Shown: one piece after another, positions 50,264-59,124 of the stretch | How positions within the stretch are numbered: the first letter of the stretch is position 1 | Layout: every line of letters begins with the position of its first letter | Origin: Nocardiopsis alba DSM 43377 | Lineage (GTDB): Bacteria; Actinomycetota; Actinomycetes; Streptosporangiales; Streptosporangiaceae | NCBI RefSeq assembly: GCF_000341225.1 | Contig: NZ_ANAC01000014.1 | Span: 124,001 to 188,000 of the forward strand | Direction of reading: 5' to 3' | DNA length: 64,000 nt | Made by a program: the position numbers and the translations under genes | The notes under the pieces: generated by a model | Database searches by the model: none | Told to the model about the DNA's origin: nothing | The model's input: only the letters and a program-made list of their open reading frames with translations

Positions 50264-51451
50264 ATGAGTTCAACCGTGTCGACGACGGCCGTCGACGATT
50301 CCCGCACCACGCCCCGACGGTGGGCCGCCGTCGCGGTGCTGTCCCTGAGCACCTTCCTGGTCGTCACCTCCGAGATGCTGCCGATCGGCGTGCTCACCCC
50401 CATGGCCGAGGGGCTCGGCATATCGACGGGCGCCACCGGATCCAGCCTCACCGTCACCGGTCTGGTGGCGGCGGTGACCGCCCCGCTCGTCCCCCGGCTG
50501 CTCGGCGGACTCGACCGGCGGACGGTCCTGGCCGTGGCCATGGTGGTCCTGGCGCTGGGCAACGCGCTCACCGCCCTCGCCTCCGGTTTCGCCTTCATGG
50601 TCCTCTCCCGCGTGATCCTGGGACTGGCCATGGGGACGGTGTGGGGGATGGCGGCGGCGGTCACCACTCGACTGGTGGCGCTCCGCGACGTGGCCCTGGC
50701 CGTGTCCTTCGTCATCGGCGGGGTCGCCGCCGCCTCCGTGGCCGGTGTGCCCCTGGGCACCATGGTGGGCGACGCCCTCGGATGGCGGGCGGCCTTCACC
50801 GCCCTGGCGATCGCGGCGCTCGTCCTGGCCGCGGCCCTGACCATCGCGCTGCCACGACTGCCCCGACCGGCGGCCTCGGCCGGCGACGACGGACCGGCCC
50901 AAGCCTTGCTCCCCCCGGCCGTGGCCATCGGCCTGGCGATGGTGGCACTCCTGGTCACCGCGCACTTCGCCGCCTACACCTACGTGCGCCCCGTCCTGGA
51001 GGAGCACTCCGGACTCGCCCCGACGGCGATCGCCCCGCTCCTGCTGGTCTACGGCCTGTTCGGGCTGGCCGGGAACTTCCTCGCCGGGGCGACGGCGGCC
51101 CGCCGCTCCCGTCTCACGATCCTGACCCTGGCCGGCGGGATCGCCCTGGCCGTCGCCCTGTCGGCGCTCTCGGGGCAGACGTCCTGGGTCGCCTGGGTCT
51201 GGATCGCCCTGTGGGGCGCGGCCTACGGCGGTGTCTCGGTGGCGGGCCGGCTCTGGATGACCCGCGCGGTACCCCACCGGGTCGAACAGATCGCCGGACT
51301 CTACGTCGGGGTGTTCACCGCCTCGATCGCCCTGGGCGCCCTGCTCGGCGGGGTTGTGGTGGAGGCGGCGGGGCTCGTCCTCCTGCTGTGGAGCGCGGCT
51401 GCCCTGGCCCTGGTCTCCCTGTTCGTGGGGGTGTTCGGCCCCCGAAGGTGA
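50264..51451 (+). CDS. MFS transporter (DHA1-like exporter)
   Basis: A 395-aa major facilitator with 12 helices. The motif-A-like RLLGGLDRRTVL lies between helices 2 and 3, and motif C-type glycines occur in RVILGLAMGTVWGMAAAV. The first helix motif TSEMLPIGVLTPMAEGLG is shared with sugar/drug efflux proteins of the AraJ/SotB type. It has no clear Shine-Dalgarno. Regulated presumably by the divergent LysR protein. Confidence 0.87.
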   Translation: MSSTVSTTAVDDSRTTPRRWAAVAVLSLSTFLVVTSEMLPIGVLTPMAEGLGISTGATGSSLTVTGLVAAVTAPLVPRLLGGLDRRTVLAVAMVVLALGNALTALASGFAFMVLSRVILGLAMGTVWGMAAAVTTRLVALRDVALAVSFVIGGVAAASVAGVPLGTMVGDALGWRAAFTALAIAALVLAAALTIALPRLPRPAASAGDDGPAQALLPPAVAIGLAMVALLVTAHFAAYTYVRPVLEEHSGLAPTAIAPLLLVYGLFGLAGNFLAGATAARRSRLTILTLAGGIALAVALSALSGQTSWVAWVWIALWGAAYGGVSVAGRLWMTRAVPHRVEQIAGLYVGVFTASIALGALLGGVVVEAAGLVLLLWSAAALALVSLFVGVFGPRR

Positions 51452-51471
51452 CCGGAGCGCACGATGACCGC

Positions 51472-51502
51472 CGGGTCCTCGCGGGTCGCCCCCGCGAGGA
51501 CC
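51472..51502. terminator. Terminator between MFS and sulfonate ABC genes
   Basis: GGGTCCTCGCGGG (51472-51484) and CCCGCGAGGACCC (51490-51502), perfect 13-bp stem, 5-nt loop, between convergent genes. Confidence 0.75.
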
Positions 51503-51523
51503 CCTTCCGTCGTCTCTCGGCCC

Positions 51524-52309
51524 TCACTCGCCGGTCGCCCGCTCCTCGCGGTCCACGCCGAGCAGGGAGAGCAGCCGGGCGCGCAACGCCGCGAAACCGG
51601 GGGCGGCGACCTCGCGCGGGGCGGCGAGGTCGACCCGTAGATCGGCCGCGACCACCCCCTCGGACAGGACCACCACCCGATCGGCCAGGACTATGGCCTC
51701 GTCCACGCTGTGCGTGACCAGGAGGACCGCGGGGCGGTGCCGCTCGGTCAGTCGCAGGAGGAGGTCCTGCATCCGCGTCCGGGTGAGGGCGTCCAACGCG
51801 CCGAACGGCTCGTCGGCCAACAACAGGCGCGGCTCGCGCACCAGAGAACGGGCCAGCGCGGCGCGCTGGAGCTCCCCGCCGGAGAGCTCGTGGGGCCAGG
51901 CCCGCTCCCTGCCCTCCAACCCGACCTCGGTCAGGGCCGCCCGACCGCGCTCGCGGGCCCCGGGGCCCGGCAACACCAGGGTGACGTTGGCCAGGACCCG
52001 CTGCCAGGGCAGGAGCCGGGAGTCCTGGAAGACCATGGAGACGCTCTCGGGTGTGTCGACGTCCCCGGCCCCGGCCACCCCGTGGTCGAGCCCGGCCACC
52101 GCCCTGAGCAGCGTGCTCTTTCCCGAACCGCTGCGTCCCAGCAGGGCGACGAACTCGCCGCGAGCGATGTCCAGGTCCACCCCGCGCAGGACCGCGCGTC
52201 CGTCGAAGCCGCGGGTCAGACCGCGTACCCGGACCGCGGGGGCCTCGGTGGTCAGGGGCGCCCCCTCGGTCGGGGGAGCCAGGGTCAGCCTTCCAGTGTG
52301 CGACGCCAT
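51524..52309 (-). CDS. Sulfonate/nitrate/taurine-type ABC ATPase
   Basis: A 261-aa ATPase of the SsuB/TauB type. Walker A LGRSGSGKSTLLRAVAGLD (about 58), Q-loop FQDSRLLPWQRVLANVTL, signature ELSGGELQRAALARSL (about 140), Walker B LLLADEPFGALDALTR and switch His LVTHSVDEA are intact. In the signature the usual Gln is Glu (SGGELQ). Start overlaps the end of the permease gene by 25 bases. Last gene of a three-gene minus-strand operon. Confidence 0.87.
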   Translation of the reverse strand: MASHTGRLTLAPPTEGAPLTTEAPAVRVRGLTRGFDGRAVLRGVDLDIARGEFVALLGRSGSGKSTLLRAVAGLDHGVAGAGDVDTPESVSMVFQDSRLLPWQRVLANVTLVLPGPGARERGRAALTEVGLEGRERAWPHELSGGELQRAALARSLVREPRLLLADEPFGALDALTRTRMQDLLLRLTERHRPAVLLVTHSVDEAIVLADRVVVLSEGVVAADLRVDLAAPREVAAPGFAALRARLLSLLGVDREERATGE

Positions 52310-53139
52310 GTCAGCGCCCTCCTCTGTACGAGTCGAACGAGTCCGTCGAGCAGTAGACCGAGGACGGCGTAGACGACCAGACCGACGACGATCACGTCGG
52401 TCTGCCCGTAGCTTCCGGCCAGGGTCATCATGTAGCCGAGGCCGTTGGTGGAGTTGACCTGTTCCACCACGACCAGGGACAGCCAGGCGGCGGTCACGGC
52501 GAAGCGCAGCCCGAGCAGGAAACCGGGCAGTGCCCCGGGCAGGACCACCCGGCCGATGAAGGTGGCGCGGCCCGTGCCGAGGGTCTCGGCCAGCTCCACG
52601 TACCTCTGGTCGATGGCGCTCAGCGCGTTGTGGGTGTGCACGTAGATCGGCACGACCACCGCCAGGGCGATCGTGATCACCTTCATCTCCTCGCCGATGC
52701 CGAACCAGAGGATCAGCAGCGGCAGCAACGCCAGGTTCGGAACGGCCCGGTTGATCTGCATGGGGCCGTCGACCAGCCCCTCGCCGATCCTGCTCAGCCC
52801 CGCCACCAGGGCCAGGGCCAGGCCGGTCGTCACGCCCACGCCCAACCCGAGCAGCGCCCGACCGGCGGAGGCGAGCAGATGTTCCTGCAAGGTTCCCGCC
52901 GAGATGAGGTCGGCGGCCGTCCGCGCCACCGTCCAGGGCGCCGACAGGGTGCGTTCCTCGATGAGGCCGGTGGCCGACCCGACGAACCAGACCGTCAGGA
53001 GCAGCAGCGGGCCCAGGGCGAGCAGCCCCGGTACGCGGGGTCCGGGGCCCGGACCCCGACGACGCGCGCGGCGTTCGGGCAGGGGGACCGTCGTGGAGCG
53101 TTCCGGGCCGGCCCCGGGGGCGGGGGTGTGGTCGCTCAT
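52285..53139 (-). CDS. Sulfonate/nitrate/taurine-type ABC permease
   Basis: A 284-aa permease with about six helices and a basic N-terminal tail (PLPERRARRRGPGPGP). The ATPase contact loop is ELAETLGTGRATFIGRVVLP (about 175-195), typical of SsuC/TauC. ATG overlaps the stop of the binding protein gene (ATGA). Confidence 0.87.
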   Translation of the reverse strand: MSDHTPAPGAGPERSTTVPLPERRARRRGPGPGPRVPGLLALGPLLLLTVWFVGSATGLIEERTLSAPWTVARTAADLISAGTLQEHLLASAGRALLGLGVGVTTGLALALVAGLSRIGEGLVDGPMQINRAVPNLALLPLLILWFGIGEEMKVITIALAVVVPIYVHTHNALSAIDQRYVELAETLGTGRATFIGRVVLPGALPGFLLGLRFAVTAAWLSLVVVEQVNSTNGLGYMMTLAGSYGQTDVIVVGLVVYAVLGLLLDGLVRLVQRRALTWRRTLEG

Positions 53140-54197
53140 CGGGCGTCCCCCTCGGTCAGGCCCTCGAAGGCGACGGTCTCGAAGCGCGTGTCGTAGACCT
53201 CCTCGCGTACGTCCACGGAAGGCCATTCCTGGATACGGGAGAGCAGGTCGGCGGTGGCCTGGTGGCGTTCGATGGTCTCGTCCCAGTCCTCGGGGATCAC
53301 GCTGACCCCGTCGCGCTCCACGAGGTGTTCGGCGTCCTCGGGGCTCAGCCCCTCGTGGTCGACGTAGAAGCCCTCGGCCCACTCCTCGGGATGTTCGCCG
53401 ATCCACACCTGGGCCCGGCCCCAGGCCCGGACCAGCTCCCGGATCGCGGCGGCCTTGTCGGCGTCCTCCAGGACGCTTTCGGGCGTGTACAGGTGCCAGG
53501 GGTCGTCGCGCAGCCCGTGGGGGAGCACGGTGGCCCCGTCCCGGGCGTACCGGTCCAGGTAGCGGCGGATGAGCACGTCGCCCAGAGGCGCGACGTCGAC
53601 CTGGTCGGAGGCCAGGGCGTTGACGTAGGTGTCGTCGACACTGGTCATCTCGACCAGTTCCACGTCCTCCGGCTCCAGCCCGACCGATTCCAGCACGCGC
53701 AGGACGAGTGCGCCCTGGGCCTGGCCGGGGCTGTAGGCCACGCGCGCGCCCTCGATGTCGGAGAGGTCGTCGATGTCGGCGCCGGGCGCGATCCCGATCT
53801 CGTAGAGGGGGTGTTCCAGTGGCGCCTCGCGCTCGGCGGCGGCGACCACGCGCACGTCCAGTCCGGTCCACCGGGCGTGCAGGGGCGGGATGTCGGCGAC
53901 GGCGCCCACGTCGAGGGCCTCGGCGCGGAAGGCCTCGGAGGTCTGTGGTCCACCGAACATGTTCGCCCACTCGACCTCGAAGGGCAGGTCGTCGATCTCG
54001 CCGGACAGTTCCAGGGCGCGCTGGGTCCGGGGATCTCCGACGACGAGCGTGGTCCCCTCGGGGATCCGTTCGGGCAGCGGGGCGTTCAGGGGCAGGTACT
54101 CGCCGCCCTCGTCCCCGGAGCAGGCGGTGGCGGCGAGCAGGCAGGTCAGGGCCAGGGACAGGCCGGGGATCAGGGGGTGGTGGCGTCGGGGGTGGAT
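53136..54197 (-). CDS. Sulfonate-type ABC substrate-binding lipoprotein with no canonical start codon
   Basis: A 353-aa SsuA/TauA-type binding protein if read from the ATC at 54197. Reading the minus strand, GAGGAG is followed by CCCGTC and then codons for IHPRRHHPLIPGLSLALTCL and LAATAC, a complete lipoprotein signal sequence. No ATG, GTG, TTG or CTG exists between the in-frame TGA upstream and this signal. The first ATG (53960) is deep in the mature domain. The mature protein (EVEWANMFGGPQTSEAFRAE, LDVGAVADIPPLHARW) fits the family. Either a rare AUC start or a start-loss mutation. Confidence 0.72.
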   Translation of the reverse strand: MHPRRHHPLIPGLSLALTCLLAATACSGDEGGEYLPLNAPLPERIPEGTTLVVGDPRTQRALELSGEIDDLPFEVEWANMFGGPQTSEAFRAEALDVGAVADIPPLHARWTGLDVRVVAAAEREAPLEHPLYEIGIAPGADIDDLSDIEGARVAYSPGQAQGALVLRVLESVGLEPEDVELVEMTSVDDTYVNALASDQVDVAPLGDVLIRRYLDRYARDGATVLPHGLRDDPWHLYTPESVLEDADKAAAIRELVRAWGRAQVWIGEHPEEWAEGFYVDHEGLSPEDAEHLVERDGVSVIPEDWDETIERHQATADLLSRIQEWPSVDVREEVYDTRFETVAFEGLTEGDAR

Positions 54198-54246
54198 GAC
54201 GGGCTCCTCGGTGGGTGGGGTTTCGGGGCCTGTTCAATTCCCACAT

Positions 54247-54276
54247 ATCCTACTTATTAAGTAGGTTTAATGGCAA
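54247..54276 (-). promoter_or_regulatory. Promoter with palindromic operator for the sulfonate-type operon
   Basis: On the minus strand TTGCCA (54276-54271) and TAGGAT (54252-54247) are 18 bp apart. CCTACTTATTAAGTAGG (54249-54265) is a perfect dyad of 8-bp arms overlapping the -10 box. Good evidence for a regulated promoter. Confidence 0.65.
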
Positions 54277-54324
54277 TGGCACCCCGCCCGCCTCCACGCG
54301 ACACTGGACCCATGACCCGGAGCG

Positions 54325-54819
54325 TCAGCCGGTCGGGGCGCGCGGGTTCCGTGTCCGCCCGGGCCCGCGCGCCGCCAGACCGAAGGCCAGGCCGCCGACC
54401 ACGAACCAGGGGTTCCAGAGCAGCAGCGTCCACAGCCGCTGCTCCGCGCTCACCTCCACCCACCGGCCCGCCGTGTCGAACAGCAGCAACGCCTCGACCG
54501 CGAGCCCGCGCGCCAGGAGGACCGCGCAGGCGCACCACCCCAGCGCCGTGACCACTCGCCCTGCCGCACCGGCCGGTCTCGATTCGCCCAGAAGCCATCC
54601 GAGCGCGGCGCCCACCAGGCACAGCGCACCCACGCCCCACAGGCCCACCAGTACGAACCACCCGGGGCGTTCCTCGGCCAGGGGGCCCGCGGAGACGGCC
54701 AGTCCCAGGTCGCCGCCGAGCGCCCAGTAGAAGTGCGCCGCCGCGAAGACGAGCGCCCAGGCGCACGCGATGCGCCCCCACGGCCCCGGTCTCGCCCCGC
54801 CCAGTCGATCCTCGCTCAT
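54325..54819 (-). CDS. DUF3995-family membrane protein
   Basis: A 164-aa protein with four hydrophobic segments. The first, ACAWALVFAAAHFYWALGG, is the typical DUF3995 start, and WTLLLWNPWFVVGGLAFGLA ends the protein. ATG 54819 is chosen because the upstream in-frame codons add an uncharged leader. Function unknown in the family. Monocistronic. Confidence 0.75.
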   Translation of the reverse strand: MSEDRLGGARPGPWGRIACAWALVFAAAHFYWALGGDLGLAVSAGPLAEERPGWFVLVGLWGVGALCLVGAALGWLLGESRPAGAAGRVVTALGWCACAVLLARGLAVEALLLFDTAGRWVEVSAEQRLWTLLLWNPWFVVGGLAFGLAARGPGRTRNPRAPTG

Positions 54820-55011
54820 GGACGAGAGCATGCCATCGCCGCGCGGCCCGAGGGAGGTCGGGCCCACCACCGCACCTCGCGGGCGGGCACAGGGAGCCGG
54901 AGACGGATCGATCCGTTCCAGGGCGAGATCGCGCCGCTCCGATAGGGCCGGTGACCACCACGGACGACGACGGCTTCGCTCGACACGGAGCGGCTCCGCC
55001 GATACCGGGCC

Positions 55012-55851
55012 TCACCCCTGGACGGGCCCGCGTAGACCGTGCGCCCCCTTATAGGCGGCCGGCTCCGGTGGGCTCCACCCTTGGAGCAGGTCGGGTGAGG
55101 GCCGCCGGATCTCCACCGCGAGGGGGCGGCACACGTCGATCGGGTCGCGGGCGTCCGGCCCCCACAGCGGGACCGAGAGGTCGCCGCCGGGGCAGGTCGA
55201 CAGGGCGCACAGCAGGTCCTGTTCGGCGAAGAACTCCAGGAAGTCGCCGGTCCGCGCGGGAGAGGCCTTCATGAAGTACCGGTCCTCGTCGTTGAGGCCG
55301 GTGCACTGGAAGACGTTGAGCACGTCGTGCACGTCGAACTCGGTCAGTCCGTACGGCAGCACCGCCCGGGTCAGGTTCGAGTGGCAGTGCAGGTCGAAGT
55401 CCTCACCGGTGAGGATCCGGTTCACGTAGGGGTCGCACCGTGTGCCCAGCAGGTCGTGGACGCGCCCGCCGTCGGCGTCGGTCCCGTAGCCCTCCAGGGA
55501 GTCGGCGGTGATCGTGGCCAACGGCCGCAGCCGGGGCAGCGTCGACCACAGTCGATCGTGGCGGGACACGTGGGCGCTCTGCAACTGTCGGGTGCGGGAG
55601 GCCCACAGTCGTTCCCGGGGATCGTGCCGGTTCCAGAGGTTGAGGTCGCCGACCTGGGGGCCTTCGGGGGCGATGATCCGGAACAGGTGCCCGGCGGGTA
55701 CCTCCCAGGCCAGGCCGGAGCGGATCGGCAGGACGAGGTGTTCGACCACCTCCTGATCGTCGGAACGGGCGGCGAGACGGTCGTAGAAGGCGGTGTCGAC
55801 GTCGAGGACGCCGCCCTCTCCGACCCGGTAGGCGGCCTCGGGTGAACCCAT
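55012..55851 (-). CDS. DUF1989 (urea/guanidine carboxylase-associated family) protein
   Basis: A 279-aa DUF1989 protein. Characteristic blocks are VPAGHLFRIIAPEGPQVGDL (about 52), NVFQCTGLNDEDRYFM (about 178) and the Cys-containing STCPGGDLSVP (about 218). Paired members of the family act as carboxyguanidine deiminase next to guanidine/urea carboxylase. Here only one copy is present and no carboxylase is nearby, so the substrate may differ. Confidence 0.8.
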   Translation of the reverse strand: MGSPEAAYRVGEGGVLDVDTAFYDRLAARSDDQEVVEHLVLPIRSGLAWEVPAGHLFRIIAPEGPQVGDLNLWNRHDPRERLWASRTRQLQSAHVSRHDRLWSTLPRLRPLATITADSLEGYGTDADGGRVHDLLGTRCDPYVNRILTGEDFDLHCHSNLTRAVLPYGLTEFDVHDVLNVFQCTGLNDEDRYFMKASPARTGDFLEFFAEQDLLCALSTCPGGDLSVPLWGPDARDPIDVCRPLAVEIRRPSPDLLQGWSPPEPAAYKGAHGLRGPVQG

Positions 55852-55989
55852 GGGTCTCCTCGTCTGCTCGGTCGGGGTCGAGAGGGGCGTCCCTCGACCG
55901 TGTCCGGTGGGATCCCTACCCCTCCTTCGCGAGGCGGACCCCCGCCCCTCGTCCCCTGTGGACGACGGGGCGCCCGAGCGGGGCCGACC

Positions 55990-56913
55990 TCAGCCGGTGG
56001 CGGGGTCCGCCAGGCGGCGTTCCAGCCCCGAGGCCAGGTGGTCGAGCAGCGCCGTCGTGCGCCCCGGCAGATGGGCGGTGGCGTCGGTGATCCCGAAGAT
56101 GTCCGCCGGCGGTGTGGGCACCTCCGGCAACAGGCACACCAGCAGTCCCCGCTCCACCAGTGGTCGCGCCTGCCAGGCCGAACGGAACATGATGCCCCGG
56201 CCGGCCAGACACCAGTCCAGGATCACCTCGCCGTCGTTGCAGGCCATGTCGCCGGACACGCGGATCGCGCTCTCGTCGTCCGGGCCGGTACCGAACCGCC
56301 ACACCCCGAAGTCGGCGTCGTTCTCCTTGATCACCAGACAGTCGTGGTCGGCCAGCTCCGACAGCGATCGGGGCGCGCCGTGCTCGGCCAGGTACGAGGG
56401 GGCCGCGCACAGGATCCGACGGTTGGCGTGCAGCCGTCGGATCCGCAATCGGGCGTCGGGCGGCGAGCCCACCCGGATCGCCAGATCGTAGCCGGATCCG
56501 GCGATGCTGAAGGCGTGCTCGGACAGGGTCAGGTCCATCTCGACGGCCGGATGCGCGGTCGTGAACTCCTCCAACAACGGTGCGATGTGGCGGCGGCCCA
56601 GGCCCAGGGTCGAGTGCACCGACAGGCGACCGCGCAGTTCTCCCGAGGCGCGGCTCACCCGTTCCTCCAGGTCGGCGCGGTTCTGCACCAGATCGCGTGC
56701 GCCCGAGGCGTACAGCGCGCCGCTCTCGGTCAGGGTGAGCCGGCGGGTGCTCCGCTGGATCAACTGGGTGCCCAGACGGGACTCCAAGCGGGTCAGACGC
56801 TTGCTCACGGCGGACAGGGACACGCTCCACGTCCGCGCGGCCGCCGTCATGTTGGGCGAGCGCGCCAGAGTAGCGAAGAACTCCAGGTCGTCCAGGTCGG
56901 AAAGGGTGGACAT
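55990..56913 (-). CDS. LysR-family regulator, divergent from a tartrate/D-malate-type dehydrogenase
   Basis: A 307-aa LysR regulator. Helix-turn-helix: FFATLARSPNMTAAARTWSV and SLSAVSKRLTRLESRLGTQL (about 10-50). The effector domain begins GELRGRLSVHSTLGLGRRHI. ATG 56913 places the HTH at the terminus; an upstream in-frame start at 57030 would add a 39-residue polar leader. The divergent intergenic region carries a 9-bp dyad (GGAGGAAAG 56932-56940; CTTTCCTCC 56976-56984), a candidate binding region. Confidence 0.87.
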   Translation of the reverse strand: MSTLSDLDDLEFFATLARSPNMTAAARTWSVSLSAVSKRLTRLESRLGTQLIQRSTRRLTLTESGALYASGARDLVQNRADLEERVSRASGELRGRLSVHSTLGLGRRHIAPLLEEFTTAHPAVEMDLTLSEHAFSIAGSGYDLAIRVGSPPDARLRIRRLHANRRILCAAPSYLAEHGAPRSLSELADHDCLVIKENDADFGVWRFGTGPDDESAIRVSGDMACNDGEVILDWCLAGRGIMFRSAWQARPLVERGLLVCLLPEVPTPPADIFGITDATAHLPGRTTALLDHLASGLERRLADPATG

Positions 56914-57044
56914 CGTCTCGCTTCTTGCGTTGGAGGAAAGAGAGCGTTGACCGGAGGGCTGTTCCTCCGTGTCGGCTTTCCTCCTAGTTTGGTCCGGCAT
57001 GAGAGTGCGGTGAACCACCGCCACGAACACGAAGGGCCTTGCGC

Positions 57045-58133
57045 ATGTCGGAGAGCTACCGGATCGCCGTGATCCCCGGGGACGGAATCGGTAAGGAGGT
57101 CGTCCCCGAGGGGGTGCGGGTCCTGCGCGCCGCCGCCGAGGTCTTCGGGTTCGGGCTCGACCTGGTCGAGTACGACTTCGCCTCGGCCGACTACTGGCTC
57201 GAACACGGGAAGATGCTCCCCGACGACTGGTTCGAGGAACTGTCCGGCTACGACGCCCTGTTCCTGGGCGCCGTAGGCTGGCCCGAGGTCGTCCCCGACC
57301 ACGTCTCCCTCTGGGGCAGCCTGCTGAAGTTCCGTCGCGGGTTCGACCAGTACGCGAACGTCCGCCCCGTCCGGCTCATGCCCGGGGTGACCAGCCCGCT
57401 CGCCGGTCGCGGCCCCGGCGACGTCGACTTCTACGTGGTCCGCGAGAACACCGAGGGCGAGTACAGCTCCATCGGCGGCAGGATCTTCGAGGGCACCGAC
57501 CGGGAGACGGTGATCCAGGAGACCGTCATGACCCGCACCGGCGTGGACCGGATCCTGCGCTACGCCTTCGAACTGGCCCGCACCCGTGACCGCCGGCACC
57601 TGACCTCGGCCACCAAGAGCAACGGCATCTCCGAGACCATGCCCTACTGGGACGAGCGTGTGGCGGCGATGAGCGCCGAGTTCCCCGACATCACCGTGGA
57701 CCAGTACCACATCGACATCCTGACCGCGCACTTCGTGCAGCACCCGGACCGGTTCGACGTGGTCGTGGCCAGCAACCTGTTCGGCGACATCCTCTCCGAC
57801 CTGGGCCCGGCCTGCACGGGGACGATCGGCATCGCCCCCAGCGCCAACATCAACCCCGAGGGCCGCTACCCGAGCCTGTTCGAGCCGGTCCACGGTTCGG
57901 CCCCCGACATCGCGGGTCGGGGCATCGCCAACCCGGTCGGACAGATCTGGAGCGCCTCCATGATGCTCGAACACCTGGGGCAGGAGAAGGCGGGCGCCGC
58001 CGTCCTCGGCGCGATCGAGCGCGTGCTCGCCGGCGACCGTTCCGTGTTCACCCCGGACCTGGGCGGGAACGGTACGACCGTCGGCCTGGGCAAGGCCGTC
58101 GCCGACGAGCTGGTCGAGGGGGCCCGGGCATGA
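57045..58133 (+). CDS. Tartrate/D-malate dehydrogenase (isocitrate/isopropylmalate dehydrogenase family)
   Basis: A 362-aa NAD-dependent beta-hydroxyacid oxidative decarboxylase. PGDGIGKEVVPEGVRVL opens the protein, FYVVRENTEGEYSSIGGR and the NLFGDILSDLGPACTGTIGI block (Asp ligands for Mg/Mn) are diagnostic, and YPSLFEPVHGSAPDIAGRG ends the active site. Sequence style (PVRLMPG, EHGKMLP) is of the TtuC/DmlA group, which acts on tartrate or D-malate. Probably controlled by the divergent LysR protein and co-transcribed with the hydrolase 46 bases downstream. Confidence 0.85.
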   Translation: MSESYRIAVIPGDGIGKEVVPEGVRVLRAAAEVFGFGLDLVEYDFASADYWLEHGKMLPDDWFEELSGYDALFLGAVGWPEVVPDHVSLWGSLLKFRRGFDQYANVRPVRLMPGVTSPLAGRGPGDVDFYVVRENTEGEYSSIGGRIFEGTDRETVIQETVMTRTGVDRILRYAFELARTRDRRHLTSATKSNGISETMPYWDERVAAMSAEFPDITVDQYHIDILTAHFVQHPDRFDVVVASNLFGDILSDLGPACTGTIGIAPSANINPEGRYPSLFEPVHGSAPDIAGRGIANPVGQIWSASMMLEHLGQEKAGAAVLGAIERVLAGDRSVFTPDLGGNGTTVGLGKAVADELVEGARA

Positions 58134-58179
58134 CACACGTCCACCGCGAGGCCGGGCCGAGCGCCTACGGGGAGCGGTC

Positions 58180-59076
58180 ATGGTCCACACGCTGATCCCC
58201 GGTTTCGAGGCCTCGGACCTCACCCTGGCGAACGGGCAACGGATCCGTACGGCGGTCGGCGGTCGAGGCCCCGCGCTGCTGCTCCTGCACGGGCATCCGC
58301 AGACCCACGCCACCTGGCGCGAGGTCGCCCCCGAGCTGGCACGCGACTTCACGGTCGTCGCCACCGACCTGCGGGGTTATGGGGACTCGACCTCGCCGGA
58401 GAGCGAACCCGACCACGCCTCCTACTCCAAGCGGGCGATGGCCGCCGACCAGGTGGAGGTGATGCGCCTGCTCGGTCACGAGCGTTTCGCCGTGGTCGGC
58501 CACGATCGGGGCGGACGGGTCGCGCACCGGATGGCCCTGGACCACCCCGAGGCGGTGGACCGGCTCGCGGTCATGGACATCGCCCCCACGGCGACCATGT
58601 ACGACCGGACCGACCGCGAGTTCGCCACCCGGTACTTCTGGTGGTTCTTCCTGATCCAGCCGTCCCCGCTGCCGGAGACGATGATCGCGGGGGCGACCGA
58701 GACGTACCTGCGCGCGCATCTGCGCGGACAGAGCCGCAGCGAGGGCGTGCCGAACGAGGATCTGGTCCAGGAGTACCTGCGCTGCTACCGGGACCCGGAG
58801 ACGGTGCGCGCGATCTGCGAGGACTACCGCGCGGCCGCCGGGATCGACCTGGAGCACGACCGTCACGACACCGAACGCGGACACCTGGTGACCCGGCCGC
58901 TGCTCGCCCTGTGGGGTGCGCGGGGCACGGTCGGTCGCCTGTACGACGTCGCCGCCACCTGGCGGGAGGTCTGCTCCGGACCGGTGACCGGCTCCGCGAT
59001 GGACTGCGGCCACCTGCTCCAGGAGGAGCGCCCGGCCGAGCTGGTCTCCCGGCTGCGCGCCTTCCTCCAGGCGTGA
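58180..59076 (+). CDS. Alpha/beta hydrolase, haloacetate dehalogenase-like
   Basis: A 298-aa hydrolase with HGHPQTHATW, the Asp-nucleophile elbow VGHDRGGRVAHRMALDHP, and catalytic His in DCGHLLQEERP, all typical of fluoroacetate dehalogenase/epoxide hydrolase proteins. In the cap, YFWWFFLIQPSPLPE has Trp where fluoroacetate dehalogenases have the pocket His; the hydrolase at 16751 keeps it. The substrate may therefore differ. It follows the dehydrogenase in the same direction and may feed it a 2-hydroxy acid, which is speculative. Confidence 0.82.
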   Translation: MVHTLIPGFEASDLTLANGQRIRTAVGGRGPALLLLHGHPQTHATWREVAPELARDFTVVATDLRGYGDSTSPESEPDHASYSKRAMAADQVEVMRLLGHERFAVVGHDRGGRVAHRMALDHPEAVDRLAVMDIAPTATMYDRTDREFATRYFWWFFLIQPSPLPETMIAGATETYLRAHLRGQSRSEGVPNEDLVQEYLRCYRDPETVRAICEDYRAAAGIDLEHDRHDTERGHLVTRPLLALWGARGTVGRLYDVAATWREVCSGPVTGSAMDCGHLLQEERPAELVSRLRAFLQA

Positions 59077-59081
59077 GCCGA

Positions 59082-59123
59082 CCCCCTCGTCCCCGAACGC
59101 GTCGACGTTCGGGGACGAGGGGG
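59082..59123. terminator. Strong bidirectional terminator
   Basis: An 18-bp perfect stem (59082-59099 with 59106-59123) and a 6-nt loop, 6 bases after the hydrolase stop and 2 bases before the stop of the convergent permease gene. Confidence 0.82.
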
Positions 59124-59124
59124 C

